Assembly: GCF_040436345.1 (NCBI RefSeq)
Contig: NC_133223.1
Coordinates: 17,461,113-17,525,112, forward strand
Direction of reading: 5' to 3'
Source: Pagrus major
Taxonomy: Eukaryota; Chordata; Actinopteri; Spariformes; Sparidae
DNA: 64,000 nt
Shown piece by piece: positions 1 through 12,723 of this stretch. Numbering within the stretch: the first letter of the stretch is position 1; each line of letters begins with the position of its first letter. Position numbers and translations under genes: made by a program. Under the pieces are notes generated by a model. That model worked only from the letters and a program-made list of their open reading frames with translations, searched no databases and was not told the DNA's origin.

Positions 1-407
1 TTAAAGATGCAAAACTATCCAGCACAATTATCCTGGAGATGTTGGAGTGATTACATTTTTGCAGTTGTACAACAAATATGGCTCTCATAAAAGCGCCTCG
101 CGTTACACTTCTAGTGTCTGCAAACCGTGACATGTGCCCCAAAATATAACACAACACGTTGAGAAAATATTTTTTTTAAAAATTGCAGCTTATTTGACTT
201 TAAATGTGTGAGGACAGAGCGACGCACAGTGTGCATGCTGCATGGTAAAACCATTCTCTGTTGCCTGTTACTGCAACCTGAGAAAGACTCTCATTAAACA
301 TTACGACTTTAGGGTTGTTTGTGTTTTATACTTGGTTTTATGATGCTGGAGCCTTCTCAGCACCGCAGCGCCACGAGATAAAAGCTTTCATTGTGTAGCC
401 AACCCAC
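1..407 (-). other. hoxd10a: hoxd10a intron (left part)
   Basis: Begins with the donor GTGGGT read on the minus strand at 407 and runs off the window. It is AT-rich, with no homeobox and no other coding signal. I see nothing else in it. Confidence 0.7.
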
Positions 408-1185
408 CTTTCCCTTCCTCGTGGAGCAGCTCAGGACTGGACACAGGCGCCTCCATGGGGCAGCTCTTCTCCCCGGAGCTGCTGCTGGACTTCGGGCTTT
501 CCGCTGCGGGGACCGGCGTCCTTGAGGTGTCGGGTTTTTGCGGGACGTCCTCACTTTTCTTTTCCACCTCTGCGAAATTCGAAGACGCCGAAGAGGAAGA
601 AGAGGAGGAGGAGGAGGGTTGCGGTTTCGGAGTGACCCGGCTGAGTTGCATCAGTGTTGGGTTTGGACTCGGCGGATCATGGCAGTAGTTTTCCTGATGT
701 TTCCCGTTCGCGTAAGTTTGGCTCAGTCTGAAATAGCCCGGAACCGGGATCTCTGGACCGCCATCGACTGGACACGACTCGGGAATAACGTCAGAATATG
801 CGGGGACGTCTGACGAGCTGACTTTTTGCACTCTCTTATCCGAGTACATGCAGCAGTTACTCTCTTCCTTTATGCTCTGTGAAAATGTACAGTTTGACAT
901 CTGACTGGACGACTCTATCCTGCAGGGTCTGCTCGGATCAGTCCAGTTATCTATTTGAGGTATGTAAGAGTGGACATTCATGCCCATATTTTGGTGGTTG
1001 ACCTCCCCTCTTTTGCCGAAAGACGGCAGGAGTCCACAGGTTTGCATTCCGTAAGTTCCCATTTCAGAGCCGGCGGACGGCATGTACATGTTGCTGTTGG
1101 AGTAAAAGCTGTCCGTCCTGCACGCCCCAATTAAAGAGTCCACTAAAAATGTGTTGGCCGCAGGAGAGCTACTGGGGAAGGACAT
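408..1185 (-). CDS. hoxd10a: Homeobox protein Hox-D10a, exon 1 (partial gene)
   Basis: Posterior (paralogue group 10) Hox transcription factor; only the first coding exon is in the window. The start ATG is at 1185-1183 and opens with [20 protein letters not shown], the hallmark HoxD10 N-terminus, followed by [22 protein letters not shown] and [10 protein letters not shown]-like blocks typical of the family. A run of nine serines (about residues 193-201) lies in the variable region. The frame is open for 259 codons and ends at a donor AAAG/GTGGGT (exon end at 408), phase 1, the same phase as in hoxd11a and hoxd12a. The homeobox exon must lie to the left of base 1, because no homeobox occurs in 1-407. 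Its position downstream of hoxd11a on the same strand supports the D10 call. The paralogue assignment is based on recalled family sequence. Confidence 0.95.
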
Positions 1186-2968
1186 TTTGGGGGGTAACGT
1201 TTTTTAAGAGGAGAGAGATGTCCTCTGGAAGCTGACATATCTAGGAAAAACAATCTCCGTGTAAGTCAGGATGCCTCCCGACCACATGACAAGCCCACCA
1301 ATGAGATTTGAAAATGGCCTTGAGACGCAGCCTCCTCTCCCCCCTTCAGCCCCCCACCCACCCTCAACCCCTGCACGCGCTCGCACTGCGGATGCAGACG
1401 TGGTCAACAGCGACACCTACGACGCGGACTTGAAATTGGTTTTTGCTCGTGACTCGTGCAGGCGAGAGGCAACCCAACTGAAACAATGACATTTTTTAAA
1501 AAAAAAAAAAGACGATTTGGACTGACACCAGGAAATAGTCCAACTTTGTTTGGATGTTAGCTGCTCAGCAACAGAAGCTCTATGATTATTATTATTTGTT
1601 GTTTTTTTTTCAATGTGCAAAATGATTCAGAGGATGAGTGTGTTTTTGTGTGAGAGAGGGAGTGTGTGTGTGTGTGTGAGTGTGTGTGTGTGCGTAAAAT
1701 GTTGCCTACATGACGCACAGGCGACAACTGCAGACTATTTGAAAGAATGTAAGCACCTCTACTGAATTCAACGTGTTTCTGTTCATATTAACCATTTCCA
1801 TGACTCCCAGGACCACCAACGACAGAGTCAGCACTCACCGTGTTTGCACGTATTTTAAATACCCCGTGTAGGATCTGTGAAATAAAACAAAAATGGAAAG
1901 CCAAAGAATAAAGATGAAGAATTGTAAATATGCTGTTTGCTCTCACATTGTCTTTCTTTTCAATCCAGGGGTTGAGGTTTATTTTGAAAGGATTTTGTTC
2001 CCTTTTTGATGTTTTGTATTTAAAACAGGACCAAATCATTCGATGGATGAGTGTCGGCCATTTGGATTTCTTGCATTTCAGCATCAGAATAAGGAATCTA
2101 TGAGGTAAAATGTGGCTCCAAGAAGCCCCACATACCTGAAGGTCAACGATAAGGCTGCACTTTTCAAATAAATTCCACTTCAGACGGATAGAAAACTGTT
2201 CTTTATTATTTGCACATATTATTAAGCACGAATTTCTTCATTTGCATTTCGTCACATGTTTATCTGATGGTCAAAAGTTGTAAATAAAAATCCTGCGGGA
2301 GGTGACGGTGTACACAGGGTGGGGATTATTTTGCTCAGGGCTCCATTGTTTTTGTCTGCAAGGGAGGCGAATGTGTGCAAGATAAACAGTGTGCCTGTTA
2401 AAAGTAAAAGGGTAAAGGAGGGGAAAAACTGAAAATATCCATCCACAAGATAAAAAATCAGAAGTCAGGCCAGAATAACTGCAACGATCCTGCAGATGTT
2501 CACAAGTAAACAGAACACGATAAATGCAGCTTGAAATAATTAAATCTTTGGTATTTATGCACCAAGCTCGAAATAATCACACAACGCATGTGTCTAGATA
2601 TTTACAGTTTGTGGTATGCAAATCATCTCAACATCACGGGATTCACAAACAACAGAATACAGGCTGATCTCATCACGGAGTATACACGTGTAGAAAATAC
2701 ATTCCTCATCTTCGGTTATTGTTAAAGAAAAGAAAGAAAAGAACAAAACATTTGACTGAGAAATCTGACAACACGGACATCAGAATGTGGTTCCTAATAA
2801 TGACACTGGGATTATTTTATTTATATCCTGTGACGCACAAAATTGAACAAAAGTCTTTCATGTTGGAATAGTTGGAGCTATTCTTCAGGTATAATCATTC
2901 AATATATGCACAACATATACACAAGTACCGTAAGAGTGGGAAACAAATTGGACCTCGGATTATGAAGC

Positions 2969-3024
<56 letters not shown>

Positions 3025-4924
3025 TTAATGCAATTACAAGGAAATCCGCTGATGCTGAATATAAAATATAAAATATAAAACATAAGACATTGTTGTAGCT
3101 TCAGGCAGCCGAAAGCTTCTTGAAACCACAACAACACTTGTGTCATGCAGTAAGTGTACATGTGCTCATATGTGTGTAAGCATTGCTGTGTGTATATATG
3201 TGTACAAGTACGTGCGGATCTGTGTCATCTGGTTTGTACCTTTAATGCTCTCCATGATTCCTTTCGTATGTTTGTTTCTTTACGTCTCTCTGTATTTTTC
3301 TCTTCTTCTTCCTGATTTAAATAATCAAAATATAAAATAAAATACAATCAAATGAAATATAAAAGAAACTCTTGCGTCCTTTCTTTTGGAGTAATTGTCA
3401 ACTTTGTATTATTGTTTAAATCAAATATCCAGACGCAGTTAAACAGCTGCAAATGAATTTAAATGAAAGGAAATGTTGAGGTTTTATTTTATATATATAC
3501 CCATCATTAATTCTCCACAATGCTTTAATACTTGAGTCTGTGCAGACAGGTTTCTGCTGCCTTCAGGTGAAGATCGACGTCTGTATTTTAAAGCTTCGGA
3601 GGACAAAAGACACACACAAAAAAAGACGCAGCAGAATTATTTGAATTTGTTTGACTCGTCTTCACAAAACACTTGAACGTGACTCGTAAATGTAATTGCT
3701 GGAAGACACATCAACTAAAAATCGTGTTTTAGCATATTTATTGTTTATTTTATTTTATTTGTTTATTTAAAAGCGGAAAAACTCATTAACCAGCCCAGAT
3801 TTAGCCAGATAGCTACATTTTATTTATCAGCAGCCTCCAGGCAGGAAAATCCTCCCAAAAAAGAAGAATTATGGCATCAATTTATTTAGGATTCATTATG
3901 TTTTTATTTTCTTCAGAGAAACTGCAGCCAACATGTTGAATCGTTTGATATACAGACCAAAAAAAAGGTGGTTTGGGACATTTATTTGAGAGAATAATGT
4001 GTTTAAATGTTTAAATCCTGTTAAAAACACGACATAAATCAGGCTTGGATTAAAATAAGAATCCAAACAAACCCTGTGTTAGCCGGATTTTCCTCCTCTG
4101 AAGGGTCTCCATGCATCTTAGATGTTAAATTTGGCTCAACTCTGCATTTCCTCTGGCAGCCAAAAGCTGCAAGTGTGCCCTCATGTGGATACACGGAGAA
4201 GCAAAGTGAGGCGAAACACCCCACACAGTTGGTAATGTAATTTCACTGTAGGAGCGATGACAACCCAATTAAACGCTTAATGAAACCTCGCTTTTCTAAT
4301 AGCCTTTCTGGGAAATAACTGGAGACGTGATACAAATGAAATAAACGTTAAACTTCTCTCTCCGTCATAAAGGAGGCTGAAACAATGGCTGTTATTGTTG
4401 CTGCAGTGTGAAAAATTCACCTACTGGTATCACATGAATTATCAATGAAGCGACTGTTTGTGTGGTGGGATCAATGCATTTATTTACTCTGCCCTCAAAA
4501 ATAGCACAGAGATAAACGCAGCGTGAGGTGAAGCTGGCACCCACAAAGATGGAAACCTGCGTTAATTAAAGACGTAAACGCGCTTTTTGTCGCCAACAAA
4601 TTGGACAATCCCTCTCATTTGCAGCAGATTTAGATGCGTCACATTTACACGTTTGGCTTTAAAAAACGTAGATAAACTTGAAAAATCGCTTCATACCCTT
4701 CCCATGGTGGTCCTTGTCAGATTATTCCTCCATTGTTCCCCCCATGAAGTGCCACGAGATGTGGCGTCAAAACGGAGCTACATGTGGACTGGATGCGCAG
4801 AAATCTCCAAACATTTGTAGCCTGGAGTGAAACTATGAGGCAGGAAGGAGAGTCAGTCCTCTTGTGGTCTGGGGGTTGGGACACCAAAGTCCAATAGCCC
4901 CCTATTTAGACATTTACAGCTGCG
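1186..4924. other. hoxd11a-hoxd10a intergenic spacer
   Basis: Holds the hoxd10a 5' UTR and promoter (first few hundred bases) and the region beyond the hoxd11a poly(A) signal. A plus-strand CCAATGAG at about 1300 reads as an inverted CCAAT box for hoxd10a. Simple repeats are a GT-rich stretch at about 1663-1693 and an (AAT)n array at 2970-3024. No ORF here resembles a protein. The rest looks like single-copy AT-rich DNA. Confidence 0.5.
2970..3024. repeat. (AAT)n microsatellite
   Basis: About 18 uninterrupted AAT/TTA units. The poly-Asn and poly-Leu reading frames across it are artefacts of the repeat. Confidence 0.95.
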
Positions 4925-4930
4925 TTTATT
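4925..4930 (-). terminator. hoxd11a: Candidate hoxd11a poly(A) signal
   Basis: TTTATT on the plus strand gives AATAAA on the minus strand about 610 bases after the hoxd11a stop, the first canonical signal I see there. It would make a 3' UTR of about 0.6 kb. Other signals further on could also be used. Confidence 0.4.
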
Positions 4931-5466
4931 ATACTGTCTAGACGGTTCAAGGTTTAGTAAACAACCCGGCGTTTGAAAGCAAAGGAAATAAAAAAAGACT
5001 ACAGAGGCCTGCAAGCGCCACATTTCTCCAAAGATGAATGTCCAGGAAATAAAAAAAAAAGAAAAGAGAAAAAAAGAAAGAAAATAACCTTTTTCCTGGG
5101 TTATTTTTGTACGACTTGGTTAAGTTCATGTGACAAGTTTCGCAATCGTGACTATGATACGACATTTGTCTCACACCAACAACGTGCATTAGGTCTATAC
5201 ATGCGTCTCATACATGGATATCACACAAAGAGGAAGCCTACACAGATTTTATATAAATAATTTCAAAGCACAGCGCGCGCTCTGCGGAAATATCGGCTGC
5301 CGGTAAAGCGAAAAATATGTGAACACAAATAAATAAATGCAGGAGTCGTTCACAAAAATATGACACCGAGCGGTGGAATTATTCTGTGAATTAATCTGTT
5401 AACACAGGATGATGAGGGGGGACCAGTCTTTAAAACATATGTGTGTGTGTAGCTGATATTTCACTC

Positions 5467-5470
<4 letters not shown>

Positions 5471-5537
<67 letters not shown>
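5471..5537. repeat. (GT)n microsatellite in hoxd11a 3' UTR
   Basis: About 33 GT units that end immediately before the hoxd11a stop codon (5540-5538). The transcript would carry a long CA tract at the very start of its 3' UTR. Confidence 0.95.
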
Positions 5538-5538
<1 letters not shown>

Positions 5539-5934
5539 CAGAATAAAGGATTCCCAGTGAAATACTGTAGGCGGTCGCGGTTCAGCTTTTTCTCTTTCAT
5601 TCTTCTGTTCTGAAACCAGATCTTCACCTGCCGATCGGACAGGTTCAACATCCTGGAGAGCTGGAGCCGCTTCTCTTTGTTAATGTACACGTTGAAGAAA
5701 AACTCTCGTTCAAGTTCTCGGATCTGGTATTTGGAGTAAGGGCACCTCTTCTTCCTGGACTTGGTTGATGAACCTGCGAGAGAAAAAAAAAACAAACAAA
5801 AAGAGAAAAAAAAACGTGGAAAAATGACGAATGTGAAGATAATATAATACAAATCTGGACTGTAGTAGTGTTAACAGGTTGGCAAATACAGTTATTTATT
5901 TATTTATCTCTGGACAAAGGCCCTCTCTCTCTGT

Positions 5935-5983
<49 letters not shown>

Positions 5984-6551
5984 AGAGACAACAACAACAG
6001 TGCAAATGTGCATTAAAATTAACTTGAACTCTGATTTTACGCTTGAATTGATCTACAGAAGCAGATCGTGACATTACACCACGCACTCCTTTAACAATAA
6101 CGCCATAACTGCACAATATTGCTTATAAAGGGCTAAAATAAACTTTAATCTTTAACTTTCTAGCATCCCCTATCAGGACAAATCAGCTCCGGCAGCACAG
6201 CATTGTTATTAGACACAAGGTAACCTTTAAAGTACGCTTACTTAACCGTTTCCCATTGTAAATACCTTTACAACCGTAAAGCAGATCTTATAGGGATATA
6301 AAAGCTTTTGCATGCTTATAAAGAGACACATAACCCTGGACGGCCACGCCGGTGGACACAGAGCAGTCCAGACGCTCTATTGTCTAAATTGCACACCTTA
6401 TATCCAGGACAAAGAGGAAAACAGGGACTTACTCTGTTGGTTGCTCTTGTCGCCGCAGTTGGAGGATGAGTCCTCGTCGGCGCTCCCGCTCGGGTCAGCT
6501 TTGTGCTGCTCCAGTTTGGTTAAAGCCTGATTGTTATTCGCAGCATCTCCG

Positions 6552-6582
<31 letters not shown>

Positions 6583-7060
6583 AGTCTGTCTTTTGTTTGG
6601 GGGGCTCCGCGTTGGGCTTGTCCGAGTTGGGAGTGTCAAGAAACTGGTCGAAGCCCTGGGGAAGAACCCCGTTTCGGCCGACGCCGGCGAAGAAGCCGCA
6701 CGGCGAGCTCGTCCCTCCGTGGTGCCCGTACAAGGACTCGTTTTTGAATATCACATCCGCCCTGCTGCCGGAGGACTGGATCAAGTCCCGGTGCATTATC
6801 TCCGTGTCCGTGGAGTAGTAAGACGCGTAATTGCCCCTGTAGTGCCATTTGCTGGGATGGTCCAGTCCATAATCCCTGAAAGCGACCTCTCGAACAGGTT
6901 GGACTTGGGCTATGTTGGGTGAATAGGGGAAATTAATCTGACACGAAGTAGTCTGCGGTAAAAAGGAGGAGACTGATGTAAAATCAGGCGTCGAAACGTA
7001 ATAAGTGCAGCTCGGTAAATACATATTTGACGCACAGCTGCGATCCTCGTATTCCGTCAT
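5538..7060 (-). CDS. hoxd11a: Homeobox protein Hox-D11a (two exons)
   Basis: Posterior Hox transcription factor that acts in the nucleus in axial and fin patterning. Exon 1 is 7060-6433, starting [21 protein letters not shown], the conserved group 11 start. It ends CAGA/GTAAGT in phase 1. The intron is 659 bases. Exon 2 is 5773-5538 after the acceptor CTCGCAG. The joined protein is 287 residues. The homeodomain (about residues 214-274) begins [20 protein letters not shown] and contains the helix-3 core [26 protein letters not shown] is diagnostic of group 11. Nine alanines in a row lie in the linker (about residues 161-169). The order hoxd10a-hoxd11a-hoxd12a on one strand agrees with the call. 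No frame break is seen. Confidence 0.97.
5774..6432 (-). other. hoxd11a: hoxd11a intron with (CA)n
   Basis: Consensus GTAAGT...CTCGCAG boundaries. It contains a (CA)n tract at 5938-5981 that, with the (GT)n just after the stop, puts two long dinucleotide arrays on either side of the homeobox exon. Confidence 0.85.
5938..5981. repeat. (CA)n microsatellite in hoxd11a intron
   Basis: About 22 perfect CA units. Confidence 0.95.
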
Positions 7061-7325
7061 ATCTCTTCTTCCCTTTTCCTCTTTGCAACAGAGGAAAGGA
7101 ATTGGCAGCTTGGCTGTGTTAAACTTTGTCCATCTATAGCACCACAGGCGTGTGGAAAGACCCCGCCAGGGAGAAAAAATCGGAAACGTAGGCAGACCTG
7201 CAATACATCTTGATCGATTCTTGAGGTAATTGTGTCATGTGATCCGGCCAAGAAATTACCATACATCAATATCAGTCATTAAAAACTGTCCGGAGAAACT
7301 CATGTGAGCGCATGCAAGAGACTTC

Positions 7326-7330
7326 ATTGG
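7326..7330 (-). promoter_or_regulatory. hoxd11a: Inverted CCAAT box upstream of hoxd11a
   Basis: ATTGG on the plus strand reads CCAAT on the minus strand about 265 bases before the hoxd11a ATG. A TTTTTAATGA stretch nearer the ATG could serve as a weak TATA-like element. A promoter assignment is inferred from position only. Confidence 0.35.
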
Positions 7331-9399
7331 CTGCCTGGCTGCAGAGGAAACTCCTCTCCAGCCTTCTTGCCCTATAGCTCACAGAAAAAAAAAAAAAAGA
7401 AAAGACATTTGTGAACCACCGCTGGAATATTTAATTGAAAGCTTTACAGCAGCATCATCTTCACCGCGTATTGACGCGTAATGACAGCCGCACACGCGCG
7501 TACCCGTCGATAAATTTGCGCGCTTTGGAGCAATCATCGCGGCGGCTGTAGCAACAGTTAGGTGGGGAACATTGAAGTTGACCTCGGCGTTTAATGCAAA
7601 GCTCCAGGAGAATGGCACCGAGGCCACCGTGGCTGCTGCACTGTTGAGCACAAGAAGGCCGCACAGTTATTATATTCACAAGCGGCTCATTAAATTAGTT
7701 TTTACGCAGATAAATTTGAGGGTTCACTGCGTGTGATCAGTGTGCGGGGTGTCGGATGGAGGAGGTTTAAACACACACAAACAAACGCAGCGGGGAAATA
7801 TAAGAATTCATTATGAGATACAGTCATCCTCCTCCACCCTGCAGCACGTGGAAGAAAGAAATCACAAAACTACTCTGCTATAACTCATTAAATTATACAT
7901 CCTATTACAAACAGAGCCCATGTGTGCGTCAGCGTCACAAACAGAATATTCAAACATGTTCTGCTGCTGTTTTATTTAAGAAGAATAATAAATGCAGATG
8001 CACACGGCCAGATAAAGCAGCCCACGGTTTTTGCTATAAGTTGATTTTGGATGCCACAAAAAAACCAAGCAGTCCATCACTGAGCACATTCAAGCATGGC
8101 CAAGTCCAAAACAACTGGCTTTGACCGTCTGTGGTCTAGGTGATGTCCACCAAGCATTCACCAACAAGCCTCTGCGCCCAAATCATTTTATTGCACGAAG
8201 GCTGCAGCAGCCATGCCTGCAGTGTTCAGGGCCTCTTCTCGGTGCTCAAAACGCGGAGTTAAAACACTGGTGAGCGGATATTTCTTCAAGCCTCCATCAA
8301 TATTTTTGTTTGCCTTCTGTGAGTATGATGTTTTATGTTTTTGTGCAGCTCGTGGGGAAGTAGAAGAGGCGAAGTTAAATATTTAGAGAAAATCCGGATC
8401 ACAATATTATCAGTCAAACTGCGCAGCCAAAGTAGGAATGCAGCTCAGACTTGAAGGCCAGTGTTGCGTTCAGAGGACACACAGTAGATTCTTCACAGCT
8501 TTAAAAGCCTGAAGGTCACACGCAATGTGGAAGTAGCTTAAAAGCGACTGGGTTTATTGTTATTGGGGGTAAAATCAACTCTGTGGTCGGGCTCTCTGTG
8601 CTCAGCTCTTTCCCACACTTCACGTTTAAACCCCCTCCTCAGGCAGCCGACAACATGTGCAACATTTAGAACAAAAATGTGGATTTATTCACAAATATAA
8701 GAAGGAAACTTGGATATTTCTTTGAAACGCAACAACCTACAGAACACAAAAACGCATATTTACTCATCACCAACAGTCAGCAGTGTTGTAGTGAAATGTT
8801 AAAGAATGTGAGGCTCGTACGAGACGAAATGAGTTTGTTATCAAACAGACAAGAAGAAAAAGTTGAAGCGACCTGTTGCTGTGACTTCTTTTACCTTGTG
8901 ACTTTTTTATCGTCTCGACTGAACTTTTGGTGTGAGGCGTTTTTAAAGTTGGAATTCTTTATTGTGATTGTCGTTGTTATTTTATTTTTACTGCACTTTT
9001 CCATTAAAATATTGTGCAATGTTTAATTTTAACACTCATAATAAAAATAATAAACAATAATGCATTTTATTTTTGCGGCACTATTCAAAACATAAAACAA
9101 AACAAGAAGTGCTTTCCGTAGTTGAGCCAGGAACACAAAAATGTCAGTAAAGCAATGAAATAAAATCAGACGTTTAAAATACAACAAGAATAAAATGGAT
9201 ATAAAATGGAAATAAAATAATCTCCCGAGCTTTAACTCTAACAATCACTAATTCATGCGCTCAGCAGACGCACTTTAACTCACTCGCGTTTTACATTTCG
9301 ATATTTCACATTTCAAATGGCGCTGAAGTCCTGAGTCACCAAACTTGAATTTAACTTTAACTGTCGCTGCTGCTGTGCCAATTTTTTTTTGTGCGCAAT

Positions 9400-9545
9400 A
9401 ATAGATGGACAGACACTTTATCCATCCTGAGGGAAATCTGGGCATCCAGTAGCTTACACGATGCACGCAAGGATGTAAGGATAAAAATAGAAATAGGAAT
9501 ATAAGACTAGAAACATGAATATGAGGTATAAAACACAGTGATGGA
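9400..9545. repeat. Degraded interspersed repeat, SINE/LINE tail-like
   Basis: The motif ACTTTATCCATCCTGAGGGA followed by an AT-rich tail resembles the widespread fish repeat tail with the ACTTTATTGATCC-AGGGAAAT pattern. It is the only transposon-like sequence I recognise in the compact 1-14 kb Hox part. Family not determined. Confidence 0.4.
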
Positions 9546-10285
9546 GTCCAGCCACAACTCCAAACAAAGAATCGTCTATATAATGTCACAGTTTTAATAA
9601 TTATATGAGAGAAAACAACTCTAAATTGTACTTATTGGTTATATATTTAGACATTAAGTGAAACTAATTCCTATATGCTCAAATAGAAGTAGCTTTTGTG
9701 GGGCAAGTAGCAATGCACAGCCTACTAACTTGACCTTAACTTTGTTTTGGCGCCCCCACTTTTTTAAGTAGGCTGAGCTGTATGACGCTGTCTGGCTGCG
9801 TTTGGCAGTAAAGCAATAAAGCAACAAAAAGTGGAAGAAAACGTCGCAGAAAACTCGCTGTAACCATTCAAAATAGTCCGAGCAATAAAATCTAACAGCT
9901 AGTGGGTGAAACTTGTTGTGTGGGGAGGATTTGAAACTGAGAAAGACAGGCACACCTCGAGTTGGAGCACAACAGGCCCGCGGCGCGTTATATGAGCGAC
10001 ATGTGTGTAGATTGTGTGTAAAGTGATACGCACAAAACGCAGCAAAGTTGCGCCAATAAAAAAAGGGGACACATTTAGCCTAAACTGCTCCACAAAATAA
10101 AAGAGCAAAAGTGGAATTAAAAAAAAACCGTTGACCTGCAGCAGCCACTGATGGAAGAACCATCTCTTCACGTTTCATTACAAATTACTGGGTTTGAAAT
10201 GTATCTCTGACTTTCATGAACCTTTAATATGGCTGCAGTGTTATGTGCTGCAGACAGTTGCAGTGGTGATGACGCGATGATGATG

Positions 10286-10303
10286 TAATGGGAGGGCCCA
10301 TTA
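10286..10303. promoter_or_regulatory. TAAT inverted repeat, possible homeodomain dimer site
   Basis: TAATGGG, a 4-base spacer AGGG, then CCCATTA: a perfect 7-base inverted repeat with homeodomain TAAT cores at both ends. Regulatory function is inferred. Confidence 0.25.
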
Positions 10304-12481
10304 TTAGATCCACTCTCTTAATGTTTCACGTGTGCTGCTCTGTCTTTGGTCGGTAGGTCCATCTCCGGAACCACTTGTGACCTGCAGCCTTCAACTCAAA
10401 TCTCAACCACAATGTGAAATCAATATGATAATAATAATGTTTGAAGAATGACGCAGGTAGATATGAGCAAAACACATGCACCAACAGATCTAGCCTCCTG
10501 ACTAATCCAACGCTATTTCCAGGATTGCTTATCGATTTGAACTGTTCCTGAGAAATAAACTGAATAACGCGCACAGCTGAATCTGTTTCTGTCTTATACA
10601 CTGCTTTACATATCATTGATGGAATTAAAAAGGATGCATACATGACTTTTGAATTACACCAGATCCATTTGGCCACAGTAACCTCCCACTGACGAGTGGA
10701 GGCTTTGCCTGTTTGTAGGAGCTGCTGCTGTGTTGTATAGTCACCATAAGAAGGAATTACGCATCTGCGCCGGGTAGGAAATCTTAAAAAGTAGGCACAC
10801 TAGAACATGTAAAGAATAGAAAATACGCACTCAACACTTACAAACACTGGGTTAAGATGCACCCATGCAATACAGGGTTTATTTTACGCAGAAGTAACGT
10901 GTTGTTTTGTTCCAGTAACCAAACAACAACGTCTTTACATGAAACCAACACTGTGTCGTTCCATCCCACTGGTAATGGGTCAAGTTAACCCAGTACTGCG
11001 TCGGTGTTATATTAACCTCACACTGGGTGAATTTTTAACCAGCTGTTTGTTGGTGCGTAAATGTGATGATAAAAGTCCACCCATCGCGCTTTGACTGAAT
11101 TTTTATCAAGTATTTTGTACAAATCTACAACTAAAAGTAAAAATGGATGTTTGTGACGTGAATCTGTTAAAGTATGCGATAATTTAGGTGATTTTTATTT
11201 TTCTGATTGTGAAAATATTAGGATGATGTAGTTTTGAAGCTGCTTGACAGAGATAAATACAGATGTTAACTACAGATGTAGCTAGTCGAGGATCGTTCCC
11301 TCAGAAAGATTGTGCATAAAGGCAACAAATATTTTCCTTCCATGCATTGATCGATTTAAAAAATGGCGAATTTTCTGGTCTACCTCAAGTGAAAGGTAAC
11401 AACACTACGAAGAATAAAAAAGAGGTATTTTCAGTAAACCCTCTCGACTTGTATTTTTAAATCATTACCGAAATTTAGCAGAAAGGATGCAGAGTTCTGA
11501 CGCCTTCACATATTCCAACAATTCATGATCGATTTGTGAGCGACGGACTGAATAATCGTGATAATACAACCAGTGTACTTCAACTTGGTGCCTGTATACG
11601 ACCAATGGACACAAAATGAGTGAAATGATGCGCATGTCATTTAAAAATGGTCTTTATTTACACATGTATTAATCTGGAGGTTGCATTTACATTTACAAAA
11701 AACTCTTATCCGTGCGTAAAAGTGAGGCTGGTGGTCCGTGGTCCGATTCCATCCATCATGCTTTCTGGAATTTTTTATAAATCAGTTCCATCCAAAGTAT
11801 AAAGTGGAATATTCTTTAATTAATTATGTATTTATAAAGACTGGATCCGCAGAGCAGGACTGATACTGACGCATCAGATCTGTGACTGTTCAGTATTATA
11901 TTCACGTTTGCATGGCAACACAAACCCACAGCTGACAACAACATTTAATACAATTAGAATGTAGTTTGAACCAACGCCAGATGAATATTTCACATCCGCA
12001 AACTCTTGTCCTGCAGACATCTGAAGTCAAAGCCTCCGACAATAAATGCGGCGCGGTTGGTTTTCCTCGGCACGACGCGGCCGCACCGAACAAAAGAAAT
12101 GCCACTTTTCGTATTTAACTAGATTCACAATCAATTTGGGGGAAATCAGGGCATTTATTGAACGACAGTAATTAGGAAATAGACATGCAGTTAGAATATA
12201 TTTTTGCGATACTGACTTCTGTTCGTCCGTAAACATGAACTTGACTGTTTGCCTCCACATTAGGCCTGCACCACATGCGCAGGCCATCATACAGAATACA
12301 CAAAAAACATATAGAATCACATTCCTGTTTCAATAGGTCTGAAATCTGAGCTGCATATGAAATAGTAAGGTTTAAAGGTTTATCTTTATCCGGCGGCCAC
12401 AGGCCAACAAGGAGCCAGGGCCTGCTGCGCATTTGGAGACCAGATAAGTAGAATTTACTGCACCTCAACCTGCAGACATTT

Positions 12482-12487
12482 CTTTAT
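12482..12487 (-). terminator. hoxd12a: Candidate hoxd12a poly(A) signal
   Basis: TTTATT on plus reads AATAAA on minus about 240 bases after the hoxd12a stop codon. Confidence 0.45.
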
Positions 12488-12660
12488 TAATATGAATATG
12501 ACTGAAGGTTTGTCTCTGGATAGAAATGTAGCCTATTATCTGACAGGAATATAAACATTTTATACATTTTCATAAATACAAGTCCGAGCCACAAACCGAA
12601 AGGGGCGTGTGGAGTGTGTGCTGCAACATTCATAGTATAGCTACAACATATAATCTGTGC

Positions 12661-12665
12661 GCTGC

Positions 12666-12701
<36 letters not shown>
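12661..12701 (-). repeat. hoxd12a: (CAG)n trinucleotide repeat in hoxd12a 3' UTR
   Basis: On the plus strand this is (CTG)n with one CTT interruption. In the transcript sense it is about 12 CAG units starting roughly 22 bases after the hoxd12a stop codon (12726-12724), so it is not translated in the hoxd12a frame. Confidence 0.9.
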
Positions 12702-12703
<2 letters not shown>

Positions 12704-12723
12704 ACGATCAAGTCCAAAGGTCA

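Larger units (their letters stand above)
7380..12480. other. hoxd12a-hoxd11a intergenic spacer
   Basis: About 5 kb without a gene. The ORFs here are short, low-complexity or stop-rich and do not resemble proteins. Visible items are one degraded interspersed repeat (about 9400-9545), a TAAT-containing inverted repeat at 10286-10303, and otherwise single-copy AT-rich sequence that probably includes hoxd11a regulatory DNA. Confidence 0.5.

Noticed and set aside
1-407. Homeobox exon of hoxd10a
   Set aside because: Searched for the helix-3 core on both strands; absent, so it must lie left of the window.
2872-3161. Poly-Asn and poly-Leu ORFs
   Set aside because: Artefacts of the (AAT)n repeat.
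6466-6922. Long plus-strand ORFs over hoxd11a exon 1
   Set aside because: Antisense shadows of the GC-rich hoxd11a coding exon; no family resemblance.
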